Origin: Acanthosepion esculentum
Taxonomy: Eukaryota > Mollusca > Cephalopoda > Sepiida > Sepiidae
Assembly: GCA_964036315.1 (NCBI GenBank)
Contig: OZ038482.1
Span: forward strand, 15,632,382 to 15,696,381
Length of the DNA: 64,000 bases
Direction: 5' to 3'
Part shown: one piece after another, positions 10,860 through 21,649 of the stretch
How the letters are laid out: the number at the start of each line of letters is the position of its first letter
Position numbering within the stretch: the first letter of the stretch is position 1
Notes under the pieces: generated by a model
The model's input: only the letters and a program-made list of their open reading frames with translations
Databases searched by the model: none
Told to the model about the DNA's origin: nothing
Translations under genes and position numbers: made by a program

Positions 10860-11112
10860 ATAATTTTTATTTAGTTGACATGTGGAAGCAGAAAACATTT
10901 TTGATTTAGTTGACATGTGGCAACACAAAAATATTTTTATTGAGTTCACATGTGGCAGCACAAAAATACTTTTTATTGAGTTGACATGTGGCAACACAAA
11001 AATATTTTTTTATTTAGCTGACATGTAGCAGCACAAAACTATTTTTTATTTAGTTGACATGTGGCAGCACAAAAATATTTTTATTTCATTGACATGTGGC
11101 AGCACAGTAAAA
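10860..11112. repeat. 36-bp minisatellite, about 7 units
   Basis: Seven units of 33-38 bp share TTGACATGTGGCAGCACAAA and a T-rich spacer (TTGACATGTGG at about 10875, 10911, 10948, 10981, 11019, 11054 and 11090). Copies differ at a few positions. The minus-strand frame with repeated LPHVNSIK is this array translated. Confidence 0.9.
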
Positions 11113-11344
11113 TTTTGAAAAAACCCACAAATGTTCGATTGCTATTGCAATCATATCAGTGCTTCAATAATGACGTTTTTTGAGGTGGGGGTTAATGGGC
11201 TGGATTTTGCAGTTTTACTCGAATAAGGATCTCTTCATGTCTCCCTGTCAACAACTTCAATAGCACACTGGTTGATGCTACAGGAGATGAGGTTTGATTT
11301 TAGTGTCTTTTCCAAAGCGAACTCCCGTTTTGCCGGACAAAAGA

Positions 11345-11545
11345 TAGTTCGACGAACTGAAGTCTATTTACATTATTCGGACTATTGTCCTCATCTTTGT
11401 CGCCATGTTTATTACAACGTTTCGGCCCTTCACTATCTGCCTATATTTCTGAGATGAGGCATTATGTAAACTATATACATTATTCGAACTATTGTCCTCA
11501 TCTTTGTCGCTATATTTATTACAACGTTCCGGCCTTTCAGTATAT
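11345..11545 (-). repeat. GCCGAAACGTTG repeat, tandem dimer
   Basis: Two units of about 110 bp on the minus strand share GGCCGAAACGTTGTAATAAA, ATGGCGACAAAGATGAGGAC, AATAGTCCGAATAATGTA and CCTCATCTCAGAAATATAGGC. A third copy on the plus strand is at 36680-36835, where a hairpin precedes GAAACGTTG. The family is not named here. Confidence 0.75.
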
Positions 11546-11559
11546 CTGGTAATAATTTT

Positions 11560-11850
11560 TTAAAGTATTTCTGGTATTAAAACCTATTTTTACACATTCA
11601 TAGTGTTTTTACCCCAGTTTCGGGGTTAACAATTTGCCCATAGCTGGGACTCTAACAGGTGCTACCACCCCGGGTCAGGGTGGACCTGGGAACATCAGCA
11701 ATTAAGAGGTGGTTCCACGCTCCTCAAAACCTCCTGGTCAGAGGCCTTGCTGCTTGACATAGTTCATCATCATACCCAGGACGGCACAAGGGATAGGGGG
11801 AAGGGGAGAGCCATGATCTCCTACGTCCTGAAAGGACACGGCACGTAAAA
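11560..11850 (-). repeat. Composite minisatellite repeat (RepA) core, copy 1
   Basis: On the minus strand the order is satellite-1 remnant, GGCCTCTGACCAGGAGG, GTGGAACCACCTCTTAATTG, GGGTGGTAGCACCTGTTAG, CCCAGCTATGGGCAAATTG, then a remnant of the TTACCAGCAAT satellite. The same core is at 37746-37920, 53720-53900 and 59160-59560. Confidence 0.75.
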
Positions 11851-13260
11851 AGAAAGAAGACCCAGATTAAAGTCAAAATTTCTAAAGCTGCCAGAAGAAA
11901 GACAATCTCTGTCGCATCATCGTCTTCCTAGACTGTATTGATTTCCTTATTAACGCCTTGTTGTATACTAAACCCAGCTTAGTAAATATGGACTCCATTT
12001 TTTATTTTTTTTTACTCCATCTGATCACCCCGCCACAAAATTCAATTCCAGCTTCTGATTTACTGTTACTTTCTTTGTCATTTCAATCTCTGTTTTATTT
12101 CTTAGATATTCTATTATTTATCATTTTCTTCTCATCCTTTTCTCTCTCTATTATCCGCTTCTTTTCTCTTTATTCTTCGCTTTCATCATCTTCATACTAT
12201 CTTCTGCTCTCATCATCTAGTTTTATATCTTTATATTATTTCTCTTTGAATTCAGTGGCATCAATTTTAGTTTTCGTTCTTGCCCTCTTCCCCAAACCCT
12301 CTGGACGCGTTTTCGGCCATTTTAATTAATTCCGGTGTTACCGAAAAATTTATTGTTAACGCTCAGTATCGCCCAATTGCCACCATCTTCAATAAATAGA
12401 CAGATGGGTGGGACTTTTTGTAAACTAAGCAAAGGTTTTCTGATCGGTTACGGCTTCTCTCCCTATTTTACGGTAAATTCAATTTAATTTTAACGTTACA
12501 CAACCAACCAATTTAGGATTTATTTTGCTTGATTTAATGAACGCTCCCTCGACCTATTCTTTCTGCATTCATACCGTTCTTGAGATATTTAACTCCCTTG
12601 ATGGCGGGGTTGGGCAATTTGAGTTCTTTCTGTGATTTACAATCTGGAAATGGCTGTGACCAGCTTGGCGTTTATCCAAGGTCATTTTCATAAATGCCGC
12701 ATCGTGTAGCATTAAAATTGTTCGGCGAAAATTGAATAGGAGACAAAATAAATAATAAGAAAGAAAAGAAAAAATAAATTACTTGAAGCCAAGGAAGAAA
12801 TATTTGTAATCTTAAATTTTATGATAAAACACAATTGGCTTCAGCATTTATTTGTAACTACTGCGGCACTTGAAATCAAACATAACTTTTTTAATCCATA
12901 AAAAAAAATGAAAACGAAATAATAATATAGAGACATATTGCTTATAATCTGAATAGTTATAACACCTAAAATGTCTAAATTCACTGGTTTGGTCATGTAA
13001 ATTGTTAAGTTCTCTATGAAAAGGCCGCCATCTTAATTTTCTAGATACTCCACATAGTAACCGCAAAGAAATTCTGATAAATAACAGGTAGTAAAAGTTA
13101 AGACTATTACAAATAAATTATTAAATATTTGCAATACGACTGTTCAAGACATTTTCAAATACATCAAACACGAAGTTCATGCTTTTTGGATCTCCAGGTA
13201 AGTACAGCCATCATCTAAAATTCCGCATGCTTATCGTGTCTTGTAAATGTTTACAGGTGC
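11850..13260. other. Unassigned; pyrimidine-rich patch
   Basis: 11995-12240 is TC-rich and gives a long Ser/Leu/Phe open frame that I regard as compositional. The remainder has no recognisable content. Confidence 0.5.
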
Positions 13261-13530
13261 CATAGACGAGTGCTACTTAAAGTGTAGGTCCGCGGACCGG
13301 TGCCTGTACGCGGCCAGTGTCCAAGACAAGATAAGGAATCATTTGTAAAGATTAAGGTTATATCATTTTTATTTTTCTGTTAATAAACTGCTTATTTTTT
13401 TATTGCTTTTTATATGTTTTGATATTGAATTCTTTTTTTGCAAAATAAATGGAAGATAAAAAAATAGTCAACTTTTATTATATTCATTATATATATATAT
13501 ATATGTCGTTTCCTGTATAAATTAATATTA

Positions 13531-13609
13531 TTAGGTTGGTGCAAAAATAATGTCGTTTTTGACGTTCAACTTCATGTGAGAAAACGACATTATTTTTGCA
13601 CCAACCTAA
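13531..13609. mobile_element. 79-bp mariner MITE (MADE1-like)
   Basis: It has perfect 29-bp inverted ends beginning TTAGGTTGGTGCAAAAATAA, a loop of about 21 bp and TA on each side (13529-13530 and 13610-13611). Size and ends closely resemble the 80-bp MADE1 element related to Hsmar1 mariners. It carries no coding capacity and depends on a mariner transposase. Confidence 0.9.
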
Positions 13610-14463
13610 TACCACGAAATATTACTGGAACGTGACACATTGAGAAAAAAAATGGCAGTCCGCAATATCAGATAGTTTGAGAAGCACTGGCCTAAAGAAG
13701 CATCGTATTAAAAAGAAAATTTAATTTTAAAAGAACTATTAATAATGAGCCTCACACGAATGATTTAAAATCCCGTATCCAATGAAACAATTTTGTTGTC
13801 AAAAAGGTACTAGGATTCTTAGTAAATTTTTTTCGTAAGAATTTAGTGAAACATAATAATTTTTGGAAGAATGCTCTTTGATTGGATGCAATGAAAATTG
13901 GCGTCTTTGGTTATAACACAATAGAAAGAATCTGACATGTCCTCGGTGCCTAAGAGAAAACAGTTTCTACCGAGTGGTTTGTGAAGAAAATGGATTGATG
14001 TTATTTATTGTATGTCAGGATCGGATCCTTTTTCTTCATAGCTAGAATGTTTGCAACGTTTTTTTAGATCAGTTTTACAAAAATATTGTTTGGTTCCCAA
14101 ACTGGCAAGATAATATTTTTGGAGTGAAGATTTAATTTTGAGGCAGGAGTGAGTTTGTCGACCCAAAGAAAGCCACTCTTTCGATTATCCGGCAGAGCTC
14201 TTTTACATCAGGTGGAATACACAAACAAGAAACGAGTCACTTTTAAAATGTACAAAGAAATTTCATCAGGCGTTTGACCATGTTAGCTACTGAGCCTCAT
14301 TTAAATAATTCTGTACCTACGCTTGTAATTTTTTTGTTTAGTTTTAGCTCGAGGAAGAGTGAGAGTGAGACGACGCAAGCACGTCCGACCTTCCAATTAG
14401 TGGCACTCACTACTAGATTGACCTGTGTGTATAACTGTACCATATTTCATATTGGCAGTCGGC

Positions 14464-15020
14464 TATATCAGATAGTTTGAGAAGCACTGGCCTAAAGAAG
14501 CATCGTATTAAAAAGAAAATTTAATTTTAAAAGAACTATTAATAATGAGCCTCACACGAATGATTTAAAATCCCGTATCCAATGAAACAATTTTGTTGTC
14601 AAAAAGGTAGTAGGATTTTGAGAAAAAAAAATGACAGTCGGCGATATCAGATAGTTTGAGAAGCACTGGCCTAAAGAAGCATCGTATTAAAAAGAAAATT
14701 TAATTTTAAAAGAACTATTAATAAGGAGCCTCACACGAATGATTTAAAATCCCGTATCCAATGAAACAATTTTGTTGTCAAAAAGGTAGTAGGATTTTGA
14801 GAAAAAAAAATGACAGTCGGCGATATCAGATAGTTTGAGAAGCACTGGCCTAAAGAAGCATCGTATTAAAAAGAAAATTTAATTTTAAAAGAACTATTAA
14901 TAATGAGCCTCACACGAATGATTTAAAATCCCGTATCCAATGAAACAATTTTGTTGTCAAAAAGGTAGTAGGATTTTGAGAAAAAAAAATGACAGTCGGC
15001 GATATCAGATAGTTTGAGAA
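14464..15020 (+). repeat. 179-bp tandem array, 3 units plus a partial
   Basis: ATATCAGATAGTTTGAGAAG starts at about 14464, 14643, 14822 and 15001. The intervening bodies are nearly identical (a few point differences, such as AATAAGGAG for AATAATGAG). An additional first copy at 13664 is followed by 800 bp of other sequence. Each unit contains the hAT right end TTTGAGAAGCACTG. Confidence 0.95.
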
Positions 15021-15034
15021 GCACTGCCATAGAT

Positions 15035-15542
15035 GTCAAAAATTATGTTACCGGCATTAGAGATCATTTTATTTAATGTGTTGTAAGATAAAAGAAAGCT
15101 TTGAATGTTTTTGTTTTTTTCTCAAATATAATGTTTGAATGAGAAACTCACAAATGGAACATCTTTTAACGTTTTGCCTCTTTGGCTATTTTCAGGACAT
15201 TGTGGAAGGAAAAATACCGAAGATATATCTGATCTGATTACATTTTTGAAATCTACAGAAATTCCACCATTTGTCGGAAAATCTCAAAGATGTATATCAA
15301 ATGAACAATGAATGCAAATGGTTGGACGAACGATGTGTTCGGCAAAATGTATAAAAATTCAGTGAAATTTCATTGATTTAACATCAATACTATTAGACGG
15401 GAAGCCCTAATATTTGGGATTTTTCCGTCGCATGGGTAAAGTAACATGTCTGTATTATTGAAAGAATCTGAAAGAATGACCTTGGGAAATGTTTTCTAAA
15501 ATTGGGTGATCTGTGTTCTCTCTCCCTTTTCCCTTCTCTCTT

Positions 15543-15545
<3 letters not shown>
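15035..15545. other. Unassigned sequence
   Basis: No recognisable feature. A TC-rich stretch at 15515-15552 leads into a (TA)n run at 15553-15594. Confidence 0.5.
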
Positions 15546-15589
<44 letters not shown>

Positions 15590-15596
<7 letters not shown>

Positions 15597-15650
15597 CGAG
15601 CTGTGATACAGCGAAATAGTCTGTCTGGGGATGACAATATATATATGCTC
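15590..15650 (+). mobile_element. Hammerhead SINE family, copy 2 (tail only)
   Basis: After a (TA)n run the sequence reads AUGACGA (15593-15599), GCUGU-GAU-ACAGC (15600-15612, perfect 5-bp stem) and GAAA (15613-15616), then the tail CTGTCTGGGGATGACAATA. The first core base C is A here, which would be inactivating. The tRNA-like head is missing from this copy. Confidence 0.55.
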
Positions 15651-15799
15651 CTAAATAATTATTTCTGTTGAGCTCTCTGAGGAGAAAGTGTAAGTTGGTA
15701 AACAGTAACTATTATTGCTACTAATGCAATACTCTTCGATAAAACGAATCGTGTTCTCTCAGTCACCGGCATGTCTATGTAAAAATAAATACGCATAAA

Positions 15800-15942
15800 T
15801 TCACCTTCATCCCTGCCATGCATCAACGGCTTAGGAGTAGATTCTCCGACTGACGCCAGTTCAGCCAGGTTTCAATCTGGACGTTTAGTCGCACTGATCA
15901 GCTGTGATACAGTGAAAGTCTGTCTATGTATGACAATAGATT

Positions 15943-15950
<8 letters not shown>
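15800..15950 (+). mobile_element. Hammerhead SINE family, copy 3
   Basis: The tRNA-like head has GGCTTAGGAGTAG (A-box-like, from 15829) and GGTTTCAATCT (B-box-like, 15868-15878). The hammerhead-like part is CUGAUCA (15894-15900), GCUGU-GAU-ACAGU and GAAA (15914-15917), then GTCTATGTATGACAATAG. The core G8 is C in this copy. It ends in (TA)n/(TG)n. Confidence 0.6.

Positions 15951-16022
<72 letters not shown>
15941..16022. repeat. (TA)n(TG)n microsatellite
   Basis: Interrupted TA run, then a TG run of about 45 bp. 16023-16180 is unassigned. Confidence 0.95.
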
Positions 16023-16025
<3 letters not shown>

Positions 16026-16180
16026 ATATGCAGAAAAATTTTCACATTAAATAATTAGCATAAAAAATAGATAAATAAATAAAATTCCATAGTTTAATAA
16101 AAGTCTTAACAGCTTAGCCCAATCATTAAATAGAAAAACACTTTGTGAAGTCGTCAAAAACACGAATTGTAGTTCAGTGC

Positions 16181-16668
16181 AACGCGTTTATATATGAGAC
16201 AGCCATTTGAATAAACAAATAAATAAGGAGATTAATAGATAGATAATATAATATAAAATAAAACAAAATCCTCTCGACACTTAACGACTTGCCGTCGAGC
16301 CACGAACTATATTTCGCTTTAAACTAACGTGACATTGACCGCCACCATTAGCTTTGGAATAGATATACCACCACACCCTGGCATAACCTTTCCGAAGGTG
16401 ACTGATCTGTCGATAAGAATTAACTGGCCGACAACCTAACCAAAATGGCCGCCCCAGCCGTTTCCATAGTAATTAATGTTGAAAAGGACCAATCTTATAA
16501 AAACGCGCAAACCACAAGATAGCTTATTCCTAAATTTTCGCAGGAGGATGAAGCGGGACTCGATACCTTAATTCAACTTAATTTTAATAATTATAGTGAG
16601 GGTTTCTGGCTCTCACTTTTGAAACATGAGAACTCTTATGTAGCGAAGGAATCATATTTTTTAAAAAT

Positions 16669-16675
<7 letters not shown>
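16181..16675 (+). repeat. Dispersed repeat, copy 2 (internal segment inverted)
   Basis: 16181-16480 is the reverse complement of 1309-1000 (for example GGCATAACCTTTCCGAA here against TTCGGAAAGGTTATGCC at 1087). 16481-16672 is collinear with 1310-1490 (GATAGCTTATTCCTAAATTT, CGGGACTCGATACCTTAATT). It ends in (TA)n at 16676. Confidence 0.8.
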
Positions 16676-16732
<57 letters not shown>

Positions 16733-16939
16733 GTACAAATGAGAGAAAGAACAGATGGAGTAAAAATCCACAGTTCGGAGGATTTATTTTTTTTAAAGTG
16801 TTCAATACAAAGTAAAGTAAAATATTATTATATTTTTATTATAATAAATTACAATAAAAACATTTTACATCGCTACACAAAAACCTTCATGTTTCAATAC
16901 TAAGATGGAACTTCTCCAGGCGATGGTAGATAACTTGTG

Positions 16940-17014
<75 letters not shown>

Positions 17015-17016
17015 GT
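16676..17016. repeat. Two (TA)n microsatellites around a PLE-associated scrap
   Basis: TA runs lie at 16676-16732 and 16942-17016. Between them, TTACATCGCTACACA...CATGTTTC resembles the block TTACCGCTACACAGTGATAACCATGTTTC found in PLE copies at 20.6, 42.0 and 47.0 kb. Confidence 0.6.
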
Positions 17017-17029
17017 ATGTATTAGACCT

Positions 17030-17330
17030 CATTTAAACAACAACGAAAACCTACCAAACTCCATCCGAAACATACTAGTATAAAATACAAGTATAAAAAA
17101 AAGATTAAATCTAATGGAAACCCTAATTATAAAAAAGGAAAAGCCAAAATTTAATAACATTAACTACGAAAAAGACCACGATGTGCTGACCGTGTTTGGA
17201 AAATAAAGTATTCCTATAATTTCAAACATAAACCACACATGCAGTTGAATATTAAAAAAATAAAAATCGCCCTTGATAATGGCCATAAGAAAGCATTGAT
17301 TTTAAAAATGAATTATGTATAAGAAAAAAA
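17030..17330 (+). pseudogene. PLE C-terminal scrap and 3' UTR
   Basis: One frame around 17115-17195 reads IIKKEKPKFNNINYEKDHDV. This parallels the end of GIY-YIG domains in Penelope-like elements (compare IYIKQLKPNLNKINYENFTN at 20.05 kb). The 3' sequence CTTGATAATGGCCATAAG parallels the PLE tail at 20350. There are many breaks. Confidence 0.5.
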
Positions 17331-18150
17331 TAGATGAAGTAGCTGGAACTTAGGAAAATCGCCAACAGAAACGTTCACTTTCATCCCAGTTAGAAAAATT
17401 CATCGTATTTTTAGCCAAAATCATCAGATGTTTTTTTTTTGATTGACCGTGTTTCATTAAGATTGCATTCAATTTGTTCAATGAAGCAAAGTTCTACCTA
17501 GTGTGTCCGACAACGTTCTATGCTTTTGTTGTTCTTCCTACAAATGTGACATATACTTTGTTTTTCGTTTACTTTTCATCTTGTTGTTGGCTTCCATTTT
17601 AAGCAAAGGAAAATATTGTTCTATGCTTTTGTTTTCCTCACGCATTATCAAAATTATCTCTGGCGGGACAGATTGAGAAATCGTCGGACATGCAGGCGAG
17701 ACAACAATAAAAGAGTGTAAGAATGATGAGATTACGCAACTCAATGCAAAAAAATGCATAAAACTCCGTCGATAGAACAATTGAAATGTTTGATTTTTTT
17801 AATTATATTTAAAGTGAACGGTAACAAAATGATTAAATAAATTGTTTTATCAAACATTCCGATCAAAAATTTCCTCTCCCCCAAAAATTACTTGGGATTT
17901 CCGGAAAGCACAAAGGCTTTGACCATCTTTAAATATAGGTCAGATATAGATGTCTGATCTATGTGTTTATAATTTAGTAATTTTATGTATGTGTGTGCGT
18001 GTATGTGTGTCTGTGTGTGTGTGTGTCAACACGTGTTGGATGGAGTTTTTGGGTACCTTGGTGTACTAGTGAGCCAGCCAAAATGAGCTGACTCATTTTA
18101 TAGTTCACCAATTGAAGACTTAACCAATCAGAAGGCTCAAAATATTCAAT
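17330..18150. other. Unassigned; short (TG)n
   Basis: A minus-strand open frame of 80 codons at 17538-17780 has no recognisable motif. A TG-rich stretch lies at 17985-18025. Confidence 0.5.
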
Positions 18151-18154
18151 ACGA

Positions 18155-18295
18155 CATGTATAAAGGCGGCCATGTTTTTATCCGGAATATTCACTGCCAG
18201 CCTTTGATATCGAACAATGAAGAATTACGGAACAGCTGCTGGTGGTATTGGCGATATAGTCAGATTCAGTAGAGTGTCTGACTCGTAAGTGTTAA
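18155..18295 (+). promoter_or_regulatory. Possible TATA promoter with short ORF and splice-donor-like site
   Basis: GTATAAAGGCGG (about 18157) is followed after about 60 bp by ATG (18218) with a 23-codon open stretch ending at GACTCGTAAGTG, which contains the donor-like GTAAGT. The segment TTCAGTAGAGTGTCTGACTC also resembles the D-arm and anticodon arm of a tRNA. Either reading could be chance. I see no downstream exon or T-arm. Confidence 0.2.
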
Positions 18296-18507
18296 TCTTT
18301 AACGTTGTTTTATTGACCAGATTACGTACTGCGCTGGATTCTATATTCATAGACTATGGTGAACATGGTCAACAACACGACCCACCCAATGTGATTATTT
18401 TATTTTGGCGAGAAGCGAGAGGTTTTCCGCAATTCCTACATCTGCAGAATGTGCGTAGACATTTGTAAAGCAACAGGTTTGTATGTATGAATGTATGTAT
18501 ATATGTA

Positions 18508-18965
18508 GAGCTGGTCACTGGTATTCGAGGATACCGGTTTAGTAGGGCGGCTAGCCAAACCTTTGCAGACGTTTGCTCAGGTGCATTTGTGTTTATTCAA
18601 CACCCACAGAGCCCACCTGTGGTTTATACTGCAACAATGCCGAGCAGACATTAGTTACAGTTTCTGGGAAAGAGCGTGTTATCTAGCGTGATCAACTATT
18701 TGAATAAAGCCAGCATGCTCAAGGCCTCGGCCACGATGACTTGTGACTTCGTGCTAGCACAGCTATCGACAGCACCAAAAAGTGACGTCTACCCAATTTC
18801 ACTCTCAAGGCTTGGGTTAACCCGTGGCATGGTTTTTCAGGCACTTTCCAAAGGTACCGCACGCTGTGAGTAACCCACCTCCAGTCCGATAACATCAGTA
18901 AGTTTCCTTCCCGACAAATCGACTATGGTGAGATTCGAACCCGGGACTCATTGTCACGTGGTCAT
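18508..18965 (-). repeat. 460-bp tRNA-headed repeat (RepC), copy 1
   Basis: Collinear with 56966-57450 over the whole length. Shared words include TTCAACACCCACAGAGCCCA, AAAGAGCGTGTTATCTAG, CTCGGCCA, GACTTGTGACTTCGTGCTAG and GGTTTTTCAGGCACTTTC. At its plus-strand right end GATTCGAACCCGGGAC is the reverse complement of a tRNA B box (GGTTCGAATC), so a tRNA-like head lies there on the minus strand. The 65-codon open frame inside is not conserved as a protein. Confidence 0.75.
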
Positions 18966-18969
18966 AAAG

Positions 18970-19490
18970 AAGCAGGTTTATGGATTTGAAAATGCATAGA
19001 TGTATTTGGGAGAAAGAGCGTGTTATATGTTAGAGAGCGAGCGAGAGATACTATGTCTCCGTCTGAGAGAGGAGGCATGTGAGTGAGCCAGTATAAGAGT
19101 GTGTATGTATATGTTAGTGACACTATATATTCATAAGGAGTAATATGTAAATGTATTTGCAAGTGCGCGCACGTGTGTGCAGGGGGGGGATATATATCCG
19201 AACGTGACTCGAACAGAATATGGCACAAGGGAATCCCACAAATCCATGGCATTAGGGATAAACATAACTTATTCTTCACCCTCACCCTCTATTTTCCCCT
19301 TGGATAAGCCTCAAGAGCCAAGGATTAATGTGTTCCTTCCCCATGGAATCGGTACATCTTTCAGAAACGGTCTCTTTGAAGATGAATACGTTATACTTCA
19401 TTTTAACTCCGATGGGGTTCTGGCTAGGCCAGGTGTGTGTGCGCGTAAAAGAGAATGTTAGAGAATAAGAATATGTCTATTTCAGACACA
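18970..19490. other. Unassigned sequence
   Basis: Two overlapping open frames on opposite strands (18962-19285 minus, 19177-19461 plus) lack any recognisable domain. Confidence 0.4.
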
Positions 19491-19501
19491 CACATACACA
19501 C

Positions 19502-19572
<71 letters not shown>

Positions 19573-19687
19573 CTTACTAATATTTTTATTTTTACAAAAC
19601 AGTGCTCAATGCAAATTTGCAGACAATAAATATTATAAATTAACTGATTTAAAAATATGGTTCCATCGCTACACAGGAATTACCATG

Positions 19688-19738
<51 letters not shown>

Positions 19739-19740
19739 TA
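19490..19740. repeat. (CA)n, two (TA)n runs and a PLE scrap
   Basis: CA at 19490-19514 and TA at 19516-19569 and 19695-19736. Between the TA runs, TTAAAAATATGGTTCCATCG and CTACACAGGAATTACCATG form a diverged copy of the PLE block at 20.6 kb. Confidence 0.75.
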
Positions 19741-19860
19741 ATCAAGTGCATACTAATTATAAACAAGATGAAAATATACTAAAAAAACGGTAAATACTAA
19801 TATATCTGCAACAGATCCTAGCAAAAAATTAAGTTAATCATATGCTACACTAAATCTAGT

Positions 19861-20400
19861 ATATCCAACTCAATTATTCGCAATGATTCTTCACCCTCCA
19901 CCACTACATTTGAATGATAACTCTAAGATTTCAAGGCATTTAAAACAACATGACTGGCCGTGTACCCAATTCCGGAAAATCCTTGTTGAAAACACAACTA
20001 TACTTAAACATGAAAACAATAAACAAATACTAAAAATTCTTGAAGCTATATACATAAAACAGTTGAAACCTAACCTGAACAAAATAAACTATGAAAACTT
20101 CACAAATATACTGAAATGCCTATAATTGATAACAGAAGGCATTGGTTTATACCAACGGCGTCCCATACTTAACACTTCTCGTTTTCATTCTCGCGTGGTC
20201 ATGTGTGATGTCATGAACCGCGGCGCGATTTTCGCTTCCAGCGTCTCGTATGCACGAATTTGTTGTTGCTTGGAAATCGTCCATGCAAACAAAACACACT
20301 ATCATTGTTGTTATGTCCGTGTATTGTTTAATTTATTTTGATGTAATTTTTATCTTTGATAATGGCTTATGTCAGCCGAAAGCTTAGATAGGATTAAAAA
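19861..20400 (+). pseudogene. PLE 3' end: GIY-YIG C-terminus and tail
   Basis: The open stretch 19883-20125 includes SKISRHLKQHDWPCTQFRKI and LEAIYIKQLKPNLN. This is the terminal part of the GIY-YIG endonuclease of Penelope-like elements, with the conserved Glu before (I)YIK. About 220 bp of 3' sequence follows, ending in TTGATAATGGCTTATGTCAG and CCGAAAGCTT, a short hairpin with GAAA. The RT and the first half of the endonuclease are missing. Confidence 0.6.
20356..20381 (+). ncRNA. Degenerate hammerhead-like hairpin in PLE tail
   Basis: UUGAUAA-U-GGCU-UAUGUC-AGCC-GAAA follows the order of a hammerhead core (CUGANGA, stem II, GAAA). Two invariant core bases are changed (C3 to U and G8 to A), so it would not be catalytic. 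It is placed as expected for the ribozyme of a PLE terminal region. Confidence 0.3.
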
Positions 20401-20760
20401 ACATGTATCAATATCGTGATTTTCTTTCGTCTTTCAATGATAATTTTATTAAGCTTATCAGCCGATATGAAAGGAATTTTCTTAAAATAGATAGACAAAA
20501 CTTGTCTATATTATTTAATGAAACATGCATCAATAAAAAAATGCTGCCTAAATACACAATATATATATATATATATACATATTATAAATTAATAGATTTA
20601 AAATATGGTTTTACCGCTACACAGTGATAACCATGTTTCAGAAATGGAAGCTAAAGCCCCTGAATTTAATTTTGTTATTAAACCAAAGACATTAGTTCCA
20701 TTTCCTCATCAAGCGAATTTTGGAGTAACTTACTTTTTAAAATTTACGGTTTATATATAT
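20400..20760 (+). pseudogene. PLE internal fragments around a (TA)n run
   Basis: The open stretch 20403-20560 (RDFLSSFNDNFIKL, LSILFNETCINKKMLPKYT) probably belongs to a PLE ORF but carries no diagnostic motif. After (TA)n comes ATTAATAGATTTAAAATATG and the frame beginning MVLPLHSDNHVSEMEAKAPE, which is also found at 41949, 46998 and 48859. It is cut after TTTACGGTT by another (TA)n. Confidence 0.5.
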
Positions 20761-20764
20761 ATGT

Positions 20765-21550
20765 CTGATATTATTATCTATTATTCTCTTACTTTTCTTT
20801 GTTTATTATATTATGTTATGATATTTATAAAGTTATTATTTATTTACAGTATTTAATATACATATTTTCATAATCTTTTGTTCATATTTATTTATCTTTA
20901 AATTAAGTCGTGGCATACAACGATTTTTCTTTTTATTTAAAGAGTATAAGGATATCTCGTTAAGAGTTAAATCTATAAAGAGCATTTAATGTATTGTATT
21001 TGTTAAATTAATAATAGTGGCATAATTCTAATCTATTTATACTTAAGTATAACATTTATTTCTCTGTTGTTTTTGAGAAAGTGGTCGTGATTTTCGGAAT
21101 TAGAGGAAAGCATTTTTGTAATGTTTATTTTTTTTATCTTTGACTAGTGGCTCATTATCGCCGATTTCTTTATCTATTATTATCTATATTCAAAGATTAA
21201 TTTAATAACATTTCTGATGAATTTTTATTCCTTTACATTTTCTTATTTATTAATTGGAAAGTAACGTAATTTCAATTTTGTTGAAAATGCGTTCCCAGTT
21301 ATAAAGTTATTTTGTTTCGTTTTTACTACTATCACTTTTTTATTATTTATCTTTCAAATATTTTAAAGACAACAACAGCAACAATAATAATAATAATTAT
21401 TATTATTACTATTATTATAATCGTAATAATAATAATAATAATAATAACATATTCTCATATAATAGATAATAATATTATACGTCATTATTATTATTTTAAA
21501 AGTATAGCACTATATTGGCATATTGATGACGATCTGTTTTCTTCGACATC
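20765..21550. other. Unassigned AT-rich DNA with (AAT)n
   Basis: Very AT-rich. AAT/ATT trinucleotide runs lie at about 21384-21450. No gene. Confidence 0.6.
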
Positions 21551-21555
21551 CAGTG

Positions 21556-21557
<2 letters not shown>

Positions 21558-21626
<69 letters not shown>

Positions 21627-21627
21627 G
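21558..21627. repeat. (TA)n microsatellite
   Basis: TA run with one GTA interruption. Confidence 0.95.
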
Positions 21628-21649
21628 GCTAAGAAGAATTTGGTAACCC

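Larger units (their letters stand above)
13268..15026. mobile_element. Non-autonomous hAT-type element with tandem 3' ends
   Basis: The left end GAGTGCTACTTAAAGTGT and the right end (reverse complement CAGTGCTTCTCAAACTATC) match the CAGTGNTTCTCAAA type of hAT terminal repeat. The flanks CCATAGAC (13260-13267) and CCATAGAT (15027-15034) agree at 7 of 8 bases, as expected for an 8-bp hAT target duplication. No transposase is present. The right end is present five times: once at 13690 and then in a 179-bp tandem array from 14464. A mariner MITE is nested at 13531. Confidence 0.75.

Noticed and set aside
11958..12329. 123-codon hydrophobic frame
   Set aside because: Compositional (TC-rich), with no motif and no flanking gene signals.
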